NCBI RefSeq assembly: GCF_020523605.1
Contig: NZ_JAJAQI010000003.1
Coordinates: 62,001-126,000, forward strand
DNA from: Roseicella aerolata
Lineage (GTDB): Bacteria; Pseudomonadota; Alphaproteobacteria; Acetobacterales; Acetobacteraceae
Reading direction: 5' to 3'
Length of the DNA stretch: 64,000 nt
Position numbers and translations under genes: made by a program. Below are positions 42,013 through 51,068 of the stretch, one piece after another. The notes below the pieces were generated by a model. That model was not told the DNA's origin, searched no databases, and was given only the letters and a program-made list of their open reading frames with translations. How positions within the stretch are numbered: the first letter of the stretch is position 1; each line of letters begins with the position of its first letter.

Positions 42013-43499
42013 GGGGCGCCCCGCTCCGGCGTCGCGGCAGGCCCGTCCAGCACGCAGCGATTCCGCCCGGCGCGCTTGGCGGCGTACATGGCCGCATCGG
42101 CGCGCGCCAGCAGCGTCTCCGGCGTGTCCGCATGGCCCGGGCGGCGGATGGCGCAGCCGAGGCTGAAGCTGAGCGGCGGGGTGCCCTCCCGCAAATGGTG
42201 GTCGAGCGTGGCGGCGGCGGCGCAGAGCGCGGCGGCGCGCTCGGCGGCGCCCCCGGCATCGGCGCCTTCCAGCCAGAGGGCGAACTCGTCACCGCCGAAC
42301 CGCGCCACGAGGTCGGTGGGCCGCGTCATCTCCCGCAGCAGCCCCGCCACCGCGACCAGGGCGGCATCCCCGGCCTCATGCCCCAGCTGGTCGTTGATCG
42401 GCTTGAAATTGTCGAGGTCGAGAAAGAGCAGCGCGCCCTCCGCCCGGCCCGCCCGCTCCGCATCCAGCGCCTGGCGGCGCAGCCGGCGGCCGAGATCCTC
42501 GAGGAAGGCGCGGCGGTTCAGGAGGCCGGTCAGCGCATCGGTGCGCGCCAGGCGCTCCAGCCGCTGCTGCAGCGCCTGGTTGCCGAGCACGACGAAGAGC
42601 AGGTCGGCGAGGGCGACCAGCAGGTGCCGGTCATCCGCATCGAAGGGGCGCTGCCCGGCGGCGCGCCAGGCGAGAAGCATCTGTGGCCGGTCATCTGCCG
42701 GCGCGTGCGGCAGCAGGGCGAGGCTCTCGCCGGAGGGCCCGTCCGGGAAGCCGGGGCCGGGATGGCTGGCGTAAGGCGCGATCCCGGGCAGCAGCGGCGC
42801 CGGGTCGGCACCCCGCCGGTGGGTGACCGTGGGGCCGGCATCGGTCCGCCATTCCAGCACCGCGGCGCCGGCGCAGCCGAGGGCGGTCTGCAGCGCCTCC
42901 AGCGTCGCCGCCAGCATCTGCGGCGCCAGCACCGCCCGCCGCACGCGCCGGACCAGCATCTGCAGGGCCTCGGCCCGGCGGAGGGCGACAGCCTGCGCCT
43001 CCGCCGCCAGCATCTCCTCGGTGATGTCATGGCCGCAGCCGCGCAGCCCGGCGAAGCGCCCCGCCGCATCGGTCAGCGGCGCGACGGCCAGGCTGAAGCA
43101 GGCGCTGCCGCCCCCGGAACGCCGAAGCCAGGCGCGCAGGCCGCGGGTGGGGGCGCGCAGCGCGAAGGGGTCGGGCTCCGGCACGGCCAGCAGCTCCCGC
43201 CCCGGGCGGCCGAGCAGCGTCTCCGCCGCCCAGCCGAGCGGGGCATCCGGGGCGAGGAAGGTGAGGCGGCCTTCCGCATCCGTCTCGAAGGCGAGGTCGG
43301 CGGCCAGGACCGCGAAGTCCCGCCAGCGCTGGCGCGATTCCAGCAACGCCCCGCGCAGGCCGGGATCCGTTCCCGGCCCGGCATGGCCTGTGGCGGGCGG
43401 CGGGGAAGCGTGGGGCGGTGCCGCCAGGCGCCTGGCCCGCGCAGGGCGTGGCGGGGGCGGATCGCGGGCCTGATCTACCGTGTCGTCCAGGGGGCGCAT
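42009..43499 (-). CDS. Diguanylate cyclase with PAS and GAF-like sensor domains
   Basis: 496 aa. A PAS-like domain (about residues 55-165; FETDAEGRLTFLAPDAPLGW, LRGCGHDITEEML), a GAF-like domain (about 190-325) and a GGDEF domain with the intact GGDEF at residues 402-406, a TDALTGLLNRRAF entry helix and the RxxD inhibitory site (RPTD, five residues before GGDEF). It should make c-di-GMP and be product-inhibited. No membrane helix, so cytoplasmic. ATG at 43499 is the first good start. Confidence 0.9.
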   Translation of the reverse strand: MRPLDDTVDQARDPPPPRPARARRLAAPPHASPPPATGHAGPGTDPGLRGALLESRQRWRDFAVLAADLAFETDAEGRLTFLAPDAPLGWAAETLLGRPGRELLAVPEPDPFALRAPTRGLRAWLRRSGGGSACFSLAVAPLTDAAGRFAGLRGCGHDITEEMLAAEAQAVALRRAEALQMLVRRVRRAVLAPQMLAATLEALQTALGCAGAAVLEWRTDAGPTVTHRRGADPAPLLPGIAPYASHPGPGFPDGPSGESLALLPHAPADDRPQMLLAWRAAGQRPFDADDRHLLVALADLLFVVLGNQALQQRLERLARTDALTGLLNRRAFLEDLGRRLRRQALDAERAGRAEGALLFLDLDNFKPINDQLGHEAGDAALVAVAGLLREMTRPTDLVARFGGDEFALWLEGADAGGAAERAAALCAAAATLDHHLREGTPPLSFSLGCAIRRPGHADTPETLLARADAAMYAAKRAGRNRCVLDGPAATPERGAP

Positions 43500-43883
43500 G
43501 CGGCGGAATCTCGCCGGATGGGATGAAGGACGCGTTATCGGCCGTCGGCAGGGCGCGTTGACAGGCGCGTGTCGGCATCGGCATGGTCCGCCGCTTCCGA
43601 GCCGGGTTGGGGTGTATCTCCCAAGGGCATCGGGTTGGTTGAGGGCCATCGCCTGGGATTTGCGTCCGCAAGCACCAGGGGGGCCTCCGGCGGGTGTTTT
43701 CCGCCCTGGCATCAGGCGGCGGCATGTTCTGCACATGCCGTCGGCGGGCCTGCCGATGCATCCCGCATCGGCCGCCTCCGCCGGCCTGCCGGCAGGAGGA
43801 ATCCCCCGCACCAGCCCGCCACTGCCCTCATTGCGGAGAGACCCTGGCCGGCGCGGGCCGGAATTCGCCTCGGGACACGGATC
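43500..43883. other. 384-bp divergent gap between the diguanylate cyclase gene and dapD
   Basis: Contains a candidate promoter (listed separately), a C-rich leader and several short stems before dapD. Open frames cross it but none has protein-like composition. I see no riboswitch I can recognise. Confidence 0.45.
43558..43587 (+). promoter_or_regulatory. Candidate sigma70 promoter upstream of dapD
   Basis: Perfect -35 TTGACA at 43558-43563, 18-nt spacer, weak -10 CATGGT. It would give a leader of about 290 nt. Confidence 0.35.
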
Positions 43884-44723
<840 letters not shown>

Positions 44724-44770
44724 CGCGCGCCATGGCCGCGCGGCGCCTGCCGCGCGGCCGAGACACCGGG

Positions 44771-44874
44771 GCAGATCGCGGGACGCCGTGCACGACCGGA
44801 CGCGCGAATCTGCTCGAGGAACAAGAGGCCCCAGCCGATTGCCGTTCGATTCCGGACGCAATCCGCTGTAGGAG
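44771..44874 (+). repeat. Dispersed two-hairpin intergenic repeat, copy E
   Basis: GCAGATCGCG (44771-) pairs via GCAGAT/ATCTGC (44808-44813); the second half has the GATTGCCGTTC / GGACGCAATCCGC pattern and ends GCTGTAGGAG. The terminal AGGAG is the Shine-Dalgarno of dapE, 6 nt before its GTG. Confidence 0.75.
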
Positions 44875-44880
44875 CCCGGC

Positions 44881-46038
44881 GTGACCCGGACCGAGCAAGG
44901 CATGCGCAACACCCCGACCGATCCGCTGCCGCTGGCACAGGCGCTGATCCGCTGCCCGAGCGTGACCCCGGCCGATGCCGGCGCGCTCGGCGTGCTGGAG
45001 GCGGCGCTCGCGCCGCTCGGCTTCACCTGCCACCGGCTGCGCTTCGGCGAGATTGAGAACCTCTATGCCCGGCGCGGCACCGGCGGGCCGCATTTCTGCT
45101 ATGCCGGCCACACCGATGTGGTGCCGCCCGGCCCGGCCGAGGGCTGGGCGGACGACCCTTTCTCCGGCCTGGTGAAGGACGGCACGCTTCATGGCCGTGG
45201 CGCCTGCGACATGAAGGGCGGCATCGCCGCCTTCCTCGCCGGGCTGACCGACTACCTCGCCGCCAATCCCGGCCATCCCGGCAGCATCAGCCTGCTGATC
45301 ACGGGGGATGAGGAAGGCCCGGCCAGGGACGGCACGGTGAAGGTGCTGGAATGGATGGCCGGGCGCGGCGAGATCCCGGACATGGCGCTGGTCGGGGAGC
45401 CGACCTCCCGCGCGCGCCTGGGCGATATCGTCAAGGTCGGCCGCCGCGGCAGCATGACGGCCTATATCACGCTGCTGGGCACCCAGGGGCACAGCGCCTA
45501 TCCGCAGCGCGCCGACAACCCGATCCACCGGCTGGTGCGGGTGCTGCACCGGCTGATCGCGCAGCCGATCGACCAGGGGAGCGAGTTCTTCGAGGCGACG
45601 ACCCTGCAGGTGACCGGCTTCGATGTCGGCAACACGGCGAACAACGTCATCCCCGGCGAGGCGCGGGCGATGCTCAACATCCGCTTCAACGACCTGCACA
45701 CCAGCGCCTCCCTGACCGAGATGCTGCATGCGGCGCTGCAGGCGGAGGAGGCGCGCTACGAGATGCGCATCGACTGCTCGGGCGAGAGCTTCCTGACCCA
45801 GCCCGGCCCCTTCGTGGATGCGCTGCGGCGGGCCGTGGTCCGGGCCACGGGCGCGGAGCCGGCGCTGGATACCGGCGGCGGCACCTCCGATGCCCGCTTC
45901 ATCGCCCGCTACTGCCCGGTGGCGGAGCTGGGTGCGGTCGGGTCCACCATGCACAAGGTGAATGAGTGCGTGCCGGTCGCGGAATTGCGGGAGCTCGCCG
46001 GGCTCTACCGCATGGTGCTCGAGGAGGCCTTCGCCTGA
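44881..46038 (+). CDS. dapE: Succinyl-diaminopimelate desuccinylase
   Basis: 385-aa M20 metallopeptidase. Zinc ligands in CYAGHTDVVPPG, GRGACDMKGGIAAF and ITGDEEGPARDGT; dimerisation domain with GSMTAYITLLGTQGHSAYPQ; closing His in GSTMHKVNECVP. It converts succinyl-LL-DAP to LL-DAP. GTG at 44881 is preferred because AGGAG lies 6 nt upstream; the ATG at 44902 is possible. Follows dapD, the preceding acyl-transfer step of the same pathway. Confidence 0.94.
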   Translation: MTRTEQGMRNTPTDPLPLAQALIRCPSVTPADAGALGVLEAALAPLGFTCHRLRFGEIENLYARRGTGGPHFCYAGHTDVVPPGPAEGWADDPFSGLVKDGTLHGRGACDMKGGIAAFLAGLTDYLAANPGHPGSISLLITGDEEGPARDGTVKVLEWMAGRGEIPDMALVGEPTSRARLGDIVKVGRRGSMTAYITLLGTQGHSAYPQRADNPIHRLVRVLHRLIAQPIDQGSEFFEATTLQVTGFDVGNTANNVIPGEARAMLNIRFNDLHTSASLTEMLHAALQAEEARYEMRIDCSGESFLTQPGPFVDALRRAVVRATGAEPALDTGGGTSDARFIARYCPVAELGAVGSTMHKVNECVPVAELRELAGLYRMVLEEAFA

Positions 46039-46640
46039 GCGGCGCCCCTGCCGGAGCCCCCGCGCCGCCGCCGACGCGGGAGGTGATCTCGGCCGGGCTG
46101 CGCGGCGCCTTCCGCCTGGCCCAGGGCAAGCCGGATGGGCTGGCGCTGATCGACCTGACGCCGGAGGGCATCCTGCGCAGCTTCTGGGCGGCGGCGATCT
46201 GCCTGCCCGGGTTCCTCGCGCTCAAGCTGTTCGGTTGGGCGGATGGCGATGGGCCGGCCGGCGGGCTCGGGCGCGGGGTGCTGGCGGAGCTGATCGGCTT
46301 CATCGTCGCCTGGGCTGGCTTTGCGCTGGCTACTTTGCCGCTGGCGGAGGCGCAGGGGCGCAAGGCGGACTGGCCGCGCTTCATCGCCGCCTGGAACTGG
46401 GCGAATGTGGTCCAGTACTTGGTGCTGCTGGCGCTGACGGTGCCGACGCTGCTCGGCCTGCCCGGGCTGCTGGCGCATGGGCTGGGGCTGGCCGCCATCG
46501 GCTACGCGCTCTGGCTGGAGTGGTTCGTGACGAAGACCGCGCTGCGGATCGCCGGCGGGCCGGCGGCGATGTTCGTCGTGCTCGACCTGCTGCTCGGCGT
46601 CTTCGTCGGCGGCTTCGTCGCCCGGCTGGGCGGGGGCTGA
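46035..46640 (+). CDS. Membrane protein of unknown function, downstream of dapE
   Basis: About 190-200 aa with four to five hydrophobic helices (FWAAAICLPGFLALKLFGW, LAELIGFIVAWAGFALATL, WANVVQYLVLLALTVPTLLG, AMFVVLDLLLGVFVGGFVA). The start is unclear: a CTG overlaps the dapE stop (46035), a GTG lies at 46083, and a GTG at 45966 would overlap dapE by 73 nt. The protein-like part begins at VISAGLRGAFRLAQGKPDGL. No family recognised; it is likely cotranscribed with dapDE. Confidence 0.7.
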   Translation: MSGAPAGAPAPPPTREVISAGLRGAFRLAQGKPDGLALIDLTPEGILRSFWAAAICLPGFLALKLFGWADGDGPAGGLGRGVLAELIGFIVAWAGFALATLPLAEAQGRKADWPRFIAAWNWANVVQYLVLLALTVPTLLGLPGLLAHGLGLAAIGYALWLEWFVTKTALRIAGGPAAMFVVLDLLLGVFVGGFVARLGGG

Positions 46641-46721
46641 ACCCGGACCGGTCCAGGCCAGAGACCGGCGCGGTGGGGGAGAACGGGCGCCCATGGATGG
46701 GGCAGGGCCCGCTCGCTCGTA

Positions 46722-47483
46722 TCACGCCCAGTCCGGCTCCTCCGCATAGCGTACGAAGGTGAAGCACAGCCCCTCCGCCGGCGCGGTCATCCCCGCCCGG
46801 GTCCGGTCGCGGCTGTCCAGCACCTGCCTTGGCCAGGCCACCCCGCGCCTGCCCTGGCCGACCTCCAGCAGGGTGCCGACCAGGTTGCGCACCTGGTGGT
46901 GCAGGAAGCTGCGTGCCTCCACCGTCACCACCACCTCCTCGCCGATGCGCGCCACATCCAGCCGGTCGAGCGTCCGCAGGGCGGATTTCGCCTGGCAGGC
47001 GGCGGCCCGGAAGGCGGAGAAATCGTGCTTCCCGAGCAGACGCTGCGCCGCCGCATGCATCGCCGCGGCATCCAGCGGCGCCTTCACATGCCAGACCCGG
47101 CCATCCTCCAGCGCCGGCCGGGCGCGGCGGTTGAGGATGCGGTAGCGGTAGCCGCGATGGATGGCGGAGAAGCGGGCATTCCAGCCGGGCGGGGCCAGGC
47201 CGGCGCGCAGCACGGCGACGGGGTGGGGCCGGGTGTGGAAGTCCAGTGCCTCCCGCAGCCTCTGGGGTTCGATCTCGCGCGCGAGCTCGATCTGCGCCAC
47301 CTGCCCCTCGGCATGCACCCCGGCATCGGTGCGGCCGGCGGCGATGGCGGCGGGCGGCACGCCGCCGTTCAGCTTCGCCGCCGCCTCCTCCAGCACCTGC
47401 TGAACCGAGAGGCCATTCGCCTGCCGCTGCCAGCCGACGAAGGGGCCGCCATGGTATTCCAGCGTGAGGGCATAGAGCGGCAT
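46722..47483 (-). CDS. truA: tRNA pseudouridine(38-40) synthase
   Basis: 253 aa. The catalytic Asp lies in AAGRTDAGVHAEGQVAQIEL; N-terminal LTLEYHGGPFVGWQRQ and C-terminal HHQVRNLVGTLLEVGQGR are TruA signatures. It modifies the anticodon arm at positions 38-40. The ATG at 47483 gives the canonical MPLYALTLEYHGG start and overlaps the stop of the repeat-encoded ORF (TGATG). Any open frame extending upstream is repeat-derived. Confidence 0.94.
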   Translation of the reverse strand: MPLYALTLEYHGGPFVGWQRQANGLSVQQVLEEAAAKLNGGVPPAAIAAGRTDAGVHAEGQVAQIELAREIEPQRLREALDFHTRPHPVAVLRAGLAPPGWNARFSAIHRGYRYRILNRRARPALEDGRVWHVKAPLDAAAMHAAAQRLLGKHDFSAFRAAACQAKSALRTLDRLDVARIGEEVVVTVEARSFLHHQVRNLVGTLLEVGQGRRGVAWPRQVLDSRDRTRAGMTAPAEGLCFTFVRYAEEPDWA

Positions 47484-47701
47484 CAGCCGCCCGATCGCCG
47501 GAGCGCAAGGCGCGGAGGCGTGAATCGGCCGGCCGGCAAACCGCCCGATCGCCGGAGCGCAAGGCGCGGAGGCGTGAATCGGCCGGCCGGCAAACCGCCC
47601 GATCGCCGGAGCGCAAGGCGCGGAGGCGTGAATCGGCCGGCCGGCAAACCGCCCGATTGCCGGAACGCGAGGCGCGTGCGAGTGAATCGGCCGGCTTGCA
47701 T
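47483..47701 (-). CDS. 72-residue repeat ORF bridging fmt and truA
   Basis: Starts with an ATG overlapping the fmt stop (TGATG) and stops in a TGATG overlap with truA. It encodes [15 protein letters not shown], then three exact copies of SGGLPAGRFTPPRLALRR, then SGG. Basic, Pro-rich, no homology recognised. Probably a coupling device produced by repeat expansion rather than a working protein. Confidence 0.3.
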   Translation of the reverse strand: MQAGRFTRTRLAFRQSGGLPAGRFTPPRLALRRSGGLPAGRFTPPRLALRRSGGLPAGRFTPPRLALRRSGG

Positions 47702-47702
47702 C
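47487..47702. repeat. Four 54-bp tandem repeats between fmt and truA
   Basis: Units start at 47487, 47541, 47595 and 47649. The first three are identical and the fourth diverges at about ten positions. 54 bp is 18 codons, so frames stay open through the array. It fills the fmt-truA gap exactly, and both borders share the 10-mer CGGCTGATGC (minus strand). There are no spacers, so this is not a CRISPR array. Confidence 0.92.
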
Positions 47703-48606
47703 AGCCGAGCAGGGTGCCCGGCGGCAGCGGGAAGCCGCGCAGGAAATCCGCCGCCGGCAGCGGGCCGCGTCCGGGGCGCTGGAGACGGAGCAGGCGGAGC
47801 GCGCCGCTGCCGCAGGCGATGGTGGCGGCCTCGTCCAGCACCGTGCCGGGCGCACCGCCGCCGGCGGCGGGTTCGGCCGCCAGCACGCGGATCGCCTCCC
47901 CGCCATGTCGGAAGAAGGTGCCGGGCCAGGGGTTCAGCGCCCGCACCCGGCGGTCCAGCGCCGCGGCCTCCTGCACCCAGTCCAGCCGGCCATCCTCCTT
48001 GGTCAGCTTCGCCGCATAGGTCACGCCCGCCTCGGGCTGCGGCATGGGCGGCGGCGCCTCGGCCAGGGCGCGCAGGATGAGCCTGGCGCCGAGGTCCGCC
48101 AGGGCGTCGTGCAGTTCCGGCGTGGTGGTGCGCGGCCCGATCGGCACGGCGCCCTTCAGCAGCATCGGGCCGGTGTCGAGCCCTTCCTCCATCTGCATGA
48201 TCGTCACGCCGCTCTCGGCATCGCCGGCCAGGATGGCGGCGTGGATCGGCGCCGCGCCGCGCCAGCGCGGCAGCAGGGAGGCGTGGATGTTGAGGCAGCC
48301 GCGGCGCGGCGCCTCCAGCATGGGTTTCGGCAGGATCAGTCCATAGGCGGCGACCACCGCCGCATCCAGGTCGAGCGCGGCGAAGGCAGCATGTTCGGCG
48401 ACATCCTTCCGCACCCGGGCCGGGCTGCGCACGGGCAGGCCGAGCGCGAGTGCGGCGCGGTGGACGGGGCAGGGGGTCTCCTTCTGGCCGCGGCCGGCCG
48501 GACGGGGCGGCTGGCAATAGACCGCCGCGATCTCGTGCCCGGCGCCGTGCAGGGCATGCAGGGCGGGGACGGCGAAGTCCGGGCTGCCCATGAAGGCCAG
48601 TCTCAT
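47701..48606 (-). CDS. fmt: Methionyl-tRNA formyltransferase
   Basis: 301 aa. [19 protein letters not shown] at the N-terminus, [20 protein letters not shown] with the catalytic His and formyl-THF site, then [13 protein letters not shown], and a C-terminal OB-like domain with [10 protein letters not shown]. It formylates initiator Met-tRNA. Downstream of def, as in most bacteria. Confidence 0.95.
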   Translation of the reverse strand: MRLAFMGSPDFAVPALHALHGAGHEIAAVYCQPPRPAGRGQKETPCPVHRAALALGLPVRSPARVRKDVAEHAAFAALDLDAAVVAAYGLILPKPMLEAPRRGCLNIHASLLPRWRGAAPIHAAILAGDAESGVTIMQMEEGLDTGPMLLKGAVPIGPRTTTPELHDALADLGARLILRALAEAPPPMPQPEAGVTYAAKLTKEDGRLDWVQEAAALDRRVRALNPWPGTFFRHGGEAIRVLAAEPAAGGGAPGTVLDEAATIACGSGALRLLRLQRPGRGPLPAADFLRGFPLPPGTLLG

Positions 48607-48665
48607 GGGCCGGTATCCGGCGTTATCGCTGCCCGGCCGTGGCGGGCCGTAATGGCATGCGCGGC

Positions 48666-48690
48666 CCGCCTCGCTCCCGGCGCGAGGCGG
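48666..48690. terminator. Hairpin between def and fmt
   Basis: 9-bp stem CCGCCTCGC / GCGAGGCGG with a 7-nt loop. Since def and fmt are normally cotranscribed, it may weaken and not stop transcription. Confidence 0.3.
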
Positions 48691-48754
48691 AGCGGGGCCC
48701 GCATCGGCCCCTTTCCACCCCGGTCGCGCGGGGGAGGGAGGGCCGCCACGGCGC

Positions 48755-49282
48755 TCACGCCCGCGCCTTCGCCTTCAGATCCTTGGCAAGCTTCCTAAGA
48801 ATCATGTTGCGCTTCAGCGTGCTGAGGTGGTCCACGAACAGCACGCCGTCGAGATGGTCGTATTCATGCTGCAGGCAGGTCGCCAGCAGCCCGTCCGCCT
48901 CGATCTCCCGCTTCGCGCCGGTCAGGTCCAGGTAGCGCATCTTCACCCGGGCCGGGCGCGTCACATCGGCATACTGGCCGGGGAGGGAGAGGCAGCCTTC
49001 CTCCCGCACCGCCAGTTCCTCGCTGAGCGCCAGGATCTCCGGGTTCACCAGCACCATCGGGTCCGGCTTCTCCTCCTTCTGGAGGTCCACCACGAACATC
49101 CGCAGCAGGCTGCCGACCTGCGGCGCCGCCAGCCCGATCCCCGGCGCCTTGTACATGGCGTCCAGCATCCTGGGCGCGAGTTCGCGCACGGCATCGGCAT
49201 CGGCCGGCCCGACCGGGCGGGCCTTGGTGCGCAGCCGCGTATCGGGGACCAGGAGGATGGGCAGGGTATCGGCTTCGGACAT
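48755..49282 (-). CDS. def: Peptide deformylase
   Basis: 175 aa. The three metal-site motifs are intact: [19 protein letters not shown] (Cys ligand) and [11 protein letters not shown] (two His and Glu). It removes the N-formyl group from new proteins. The ATG at 49282 gives the family length; frames further upstream run antisense into the hsp20 gene. Confidence 0.95.
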   Translation of the reverse strand: MSEADTLPILLVPDTRLRTKARPVGPADADAVRELAPRMLDAMYKAPGIGLAAPQVGSLLRMFVVDLQKEEKPDPMVLVNPEILALSEELAVREEGCLSLPGQYADVTRPARVKMRYLDLTGAKREIEADGLLATCLQHEYDHLDGVLFVDHLSTLKRNMILRKLAKDLKAKARA

Positions 49283-49420
49283 CACGGGATCACTCTGGGC
49301 GCCCCGGAAGTAGCCCCCGCCTGCCCCCCTTGCAACGGCGGCGGCGCCTGACAACATTCCCAGCCGTGGCAGGGTGCTTCGGGCCCGGCCGCCCGCTTCG
49401 CTCCGCATGAGGAGGCTACC

Positions 49421-49909
49421 GTGTCGCGTCCATCGGTCTTCGGTTCGCCGCTCTTTCTCGGCTTCGACCATCTCGAGCAGATGCTCGACCGGGTCGCCAA
49501 GAATGCCGATGGCTATCCACCCTACAATATCGAGCAGACCGGCGATAACCGGCTGCGCATCACCCTCGCCGTCGCCGGCTTCGCGATGGAGGACCTGCAG
49601 ATCACGCAGGAGGACAACCAGCTCGTGATCCGCGGCCGGCAGAAGGATGACTCGGAAGGCCGGATCTTCCTCCACCGCGGCATCGCCGCGCGGCAGTTCC
49701 AGCGCGCCTTCGTGCTGGCCGAGGGGATCGAGGTGGAAGGGGCTTGGCTCGACAACGGTCTGCTGCATGTGGAGCTGCGCCGGCCCCAGCCGGAGGTGCG
49801 GGTGAAGACCATCCCGATCGCCGGCGGCACCACCGCGAACGGGCCGGCGGCTGCCAAGGTCAACGGGGCCGGACGGCCCGTTGTCGAAGGGCGTGCCACG
49901 CGGGGCTGA
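49421..49909 (+). CDS. Hsp20 family small heat-shock protein
   Basis: 162 aa. GTG start with GAGGAG upstream. IbpA-like N-terminus (FGSPLFLGFDHLEQMLDRVA, PPYNIEQTGDNRLRITLAVA), then the alpha-crystallin domain GFAMEDLQITQEDNQLVIRG to GLLHVELRRP and an IPI-type tail (KTIPIAGG). ATP-independent holdase for unfolded protein. Paired with a DUF1150 gene 121 nt downstream, as in many alphaproteobacteria. Confidence 0.92.
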   Translation: MSRPSVFGSPLFLGFDHLEQMLDRVAKNADGYPPYNIEQTGDNRLRITLAVAGFAMEDLQITQEDNQLVIRGRQKDDSEGRIFLHRGIAARQFQRAFVLAEGIEVEGAWLDNGLLHVELRRPQPEVRVKTIPIAGGTTANGPAAAKVNGAGRPVVEGRATRG

Positions 49910-50030
49910 TCCCGCGGGACGCCATCAAGAGCCGGAGCGGAGGGGCGAACCAAGCGTGCCACGCGGCGCTTGGGTAACACCGATGCTCCAGGCCGCATGG
50001 GCTTCGGCCATGCCGGAAGGAGAATGTGAG

Positions 50031-50285
50031 ATGAAGAGCAGCAACCCTACCAACGGCCCGGCGGATGCGTCGCAGGTGGCGCTGTCGCTGCGCGAGCTTT
50101 CCGTGGCCGACTGGCAGCGCTTCGGCGCGCAGGAGATCGCCTATATCCGGCCGGTGGTCGTGAATGGCGTGCATGCCATGGCGATCCACGCCGCGGACGG
50201 CACCCCGATCGGCGCCGCGCCGAATGCCGAGCTGGCGATCGCCGCCATCCTGCAGCATGAGATGGCGCCCGCGCTGGTGCATTGA
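50031..50285 (+). CDS. DUF1150 family protein
   Basis: 84 aa, small and soluble: LSLRELSVADWQRFGAQEIA, YIRPVVVNGVHAMAIHAADG, TPIGAAPNAELAIAAILQHE. This pattern is the DUF1150 family, usually next to an Hsp20 gene in alphaproteobacteria; the function is unknown. The ATG at 50031 has AAGGAGA upstream. Likely cotranscribed with hsp20. Confidence 0.85.
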   Translation: MKSSNPTNGPADASQVALSLRELSVADWQRFGAQEIAYIRPVVVNGVHAMAIHAADGTPIGAAPNAELAIAAILQHEMAPALVH

Positions 50286-50294
50286 GGTCCCCAT

Positions 50295-50323
50295 CCGGGG
50301 GTGGGAAGATCTCCCGCCCCCGG
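50295..50323. terminator. Bidirectional hairpin between the DUF1150 gene and hpf
   Basis: CCGGGGGTGGGA / TCCCGCCCCCGG, 12-bp stem with one wobble and a 5-nt loop, in the 51-bp convergent gap. Confidence 0.6.
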
Positions 50324-50336
50324 GGCCGCGCGGCGT

Positions 50337-50942
50337 TCAGGCCGCGGGCGCGTCGATCCAGCCGATGCAGCCATCCGGCCGACGATAGACCACATTCAGC
50401 GCGCCGGAACCGCTGTTGCGGAACATCAGCACCGCCTGGTGCGTGAGGTCGAGGCGCATCACCGCCTCGCCCACTGTCAGCCGGGCGATCTCGGTCGGCT
50501 GTTCGGCGACGACCACGCTGTGGTCCACCTTCGCGCCGTCGATCGGGGCGGCATCCTGCTCCTCCGCCTCCTCCTCCGGCTGCAGCACGTATTGCGTCGC
50601 GGTCTCGGCCGCGATGTCGCGCGCCTCAGCGAGGCTGCGGGCGTGATCGTTCACGCGGCGGCGGTAGCGGCGCAGGCGCTTCGCGACATGCTCGGCCGCC
50701 ACCTCGAAGGCGCGGTGGGCGTCCGGCCCCTCGCCCTCGCCCCGCATGAACAGGTTGCGCCCGGCCTTGAGGTTGATGTCGCAGGCGAAGGCGCCCTTCA
50801 CCTTTGCATCGCGCCGGAAGGTCACGTTCGCCTCCAGCGCATGGTCGAAGTACTTGCGCGCGATGGAGGCCAGGCCCTCCCGGACATGCGTCTGCAACGC
50901 TTCCCCGGTCTCGACCTGCTTTCCGGCTACGGTGATGTGCAT
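50337..50942 (-). CDS. hpf: Long-form ribosome hibernation promoting factor
   Basis: 201 aa. N-terminal S30AE domain (ITVAGKQVETGEALQTHVRE, RRDAKVKGAFACDINLKAG, RLRRYRRR), an acidic linker (LQPEEEAEEQDAAP) and the C-terminal dimerisation domain (RLTVGEAVMRLDLTHQAVLM, WIDAPAA). It pairs 70S ribosomes into inactive 100S dimers in stationary phase. Last gene downstream of rpoN, a classic arrangement. Confidence 0.94.
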   Translation of the reverse strand: MHITVAGKQVETGEALQTHVREGLASIARKYFDHALEANVTFRRDAKVKGAFACDINLKAGRNLFMRGEGEGPDAHRAFEVAAEHVAKRLRRYRRRVNDHARSLAEARDIAAETATQYVLQPEEEAEEQDAAPIDGAKVDHSVVVAEQPTEIARLTVGEAVMRLDLTHQAVLMFRNSGSGALNVVYRRPDGCIGWIDAPAA

Positions 50943-51068
50943 GAAGGCATGCCCTCCTTGACTGGGGGAGGGGCCGCCCGGCGGGGCCCGCGGCGGCGCG
51001 GCGCGGAAGGCGCGCCGTGCCCCGAGTGCGTGCCGTCCGGCGATTCCGAAGGGGCCGGGACGGCAGGA

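Noticed and set aside
47487-47702. Possible CRISPR array
   Set aside because: The units are contiguous 54-bp direct repeats with no spacers and no cas genes nearby.
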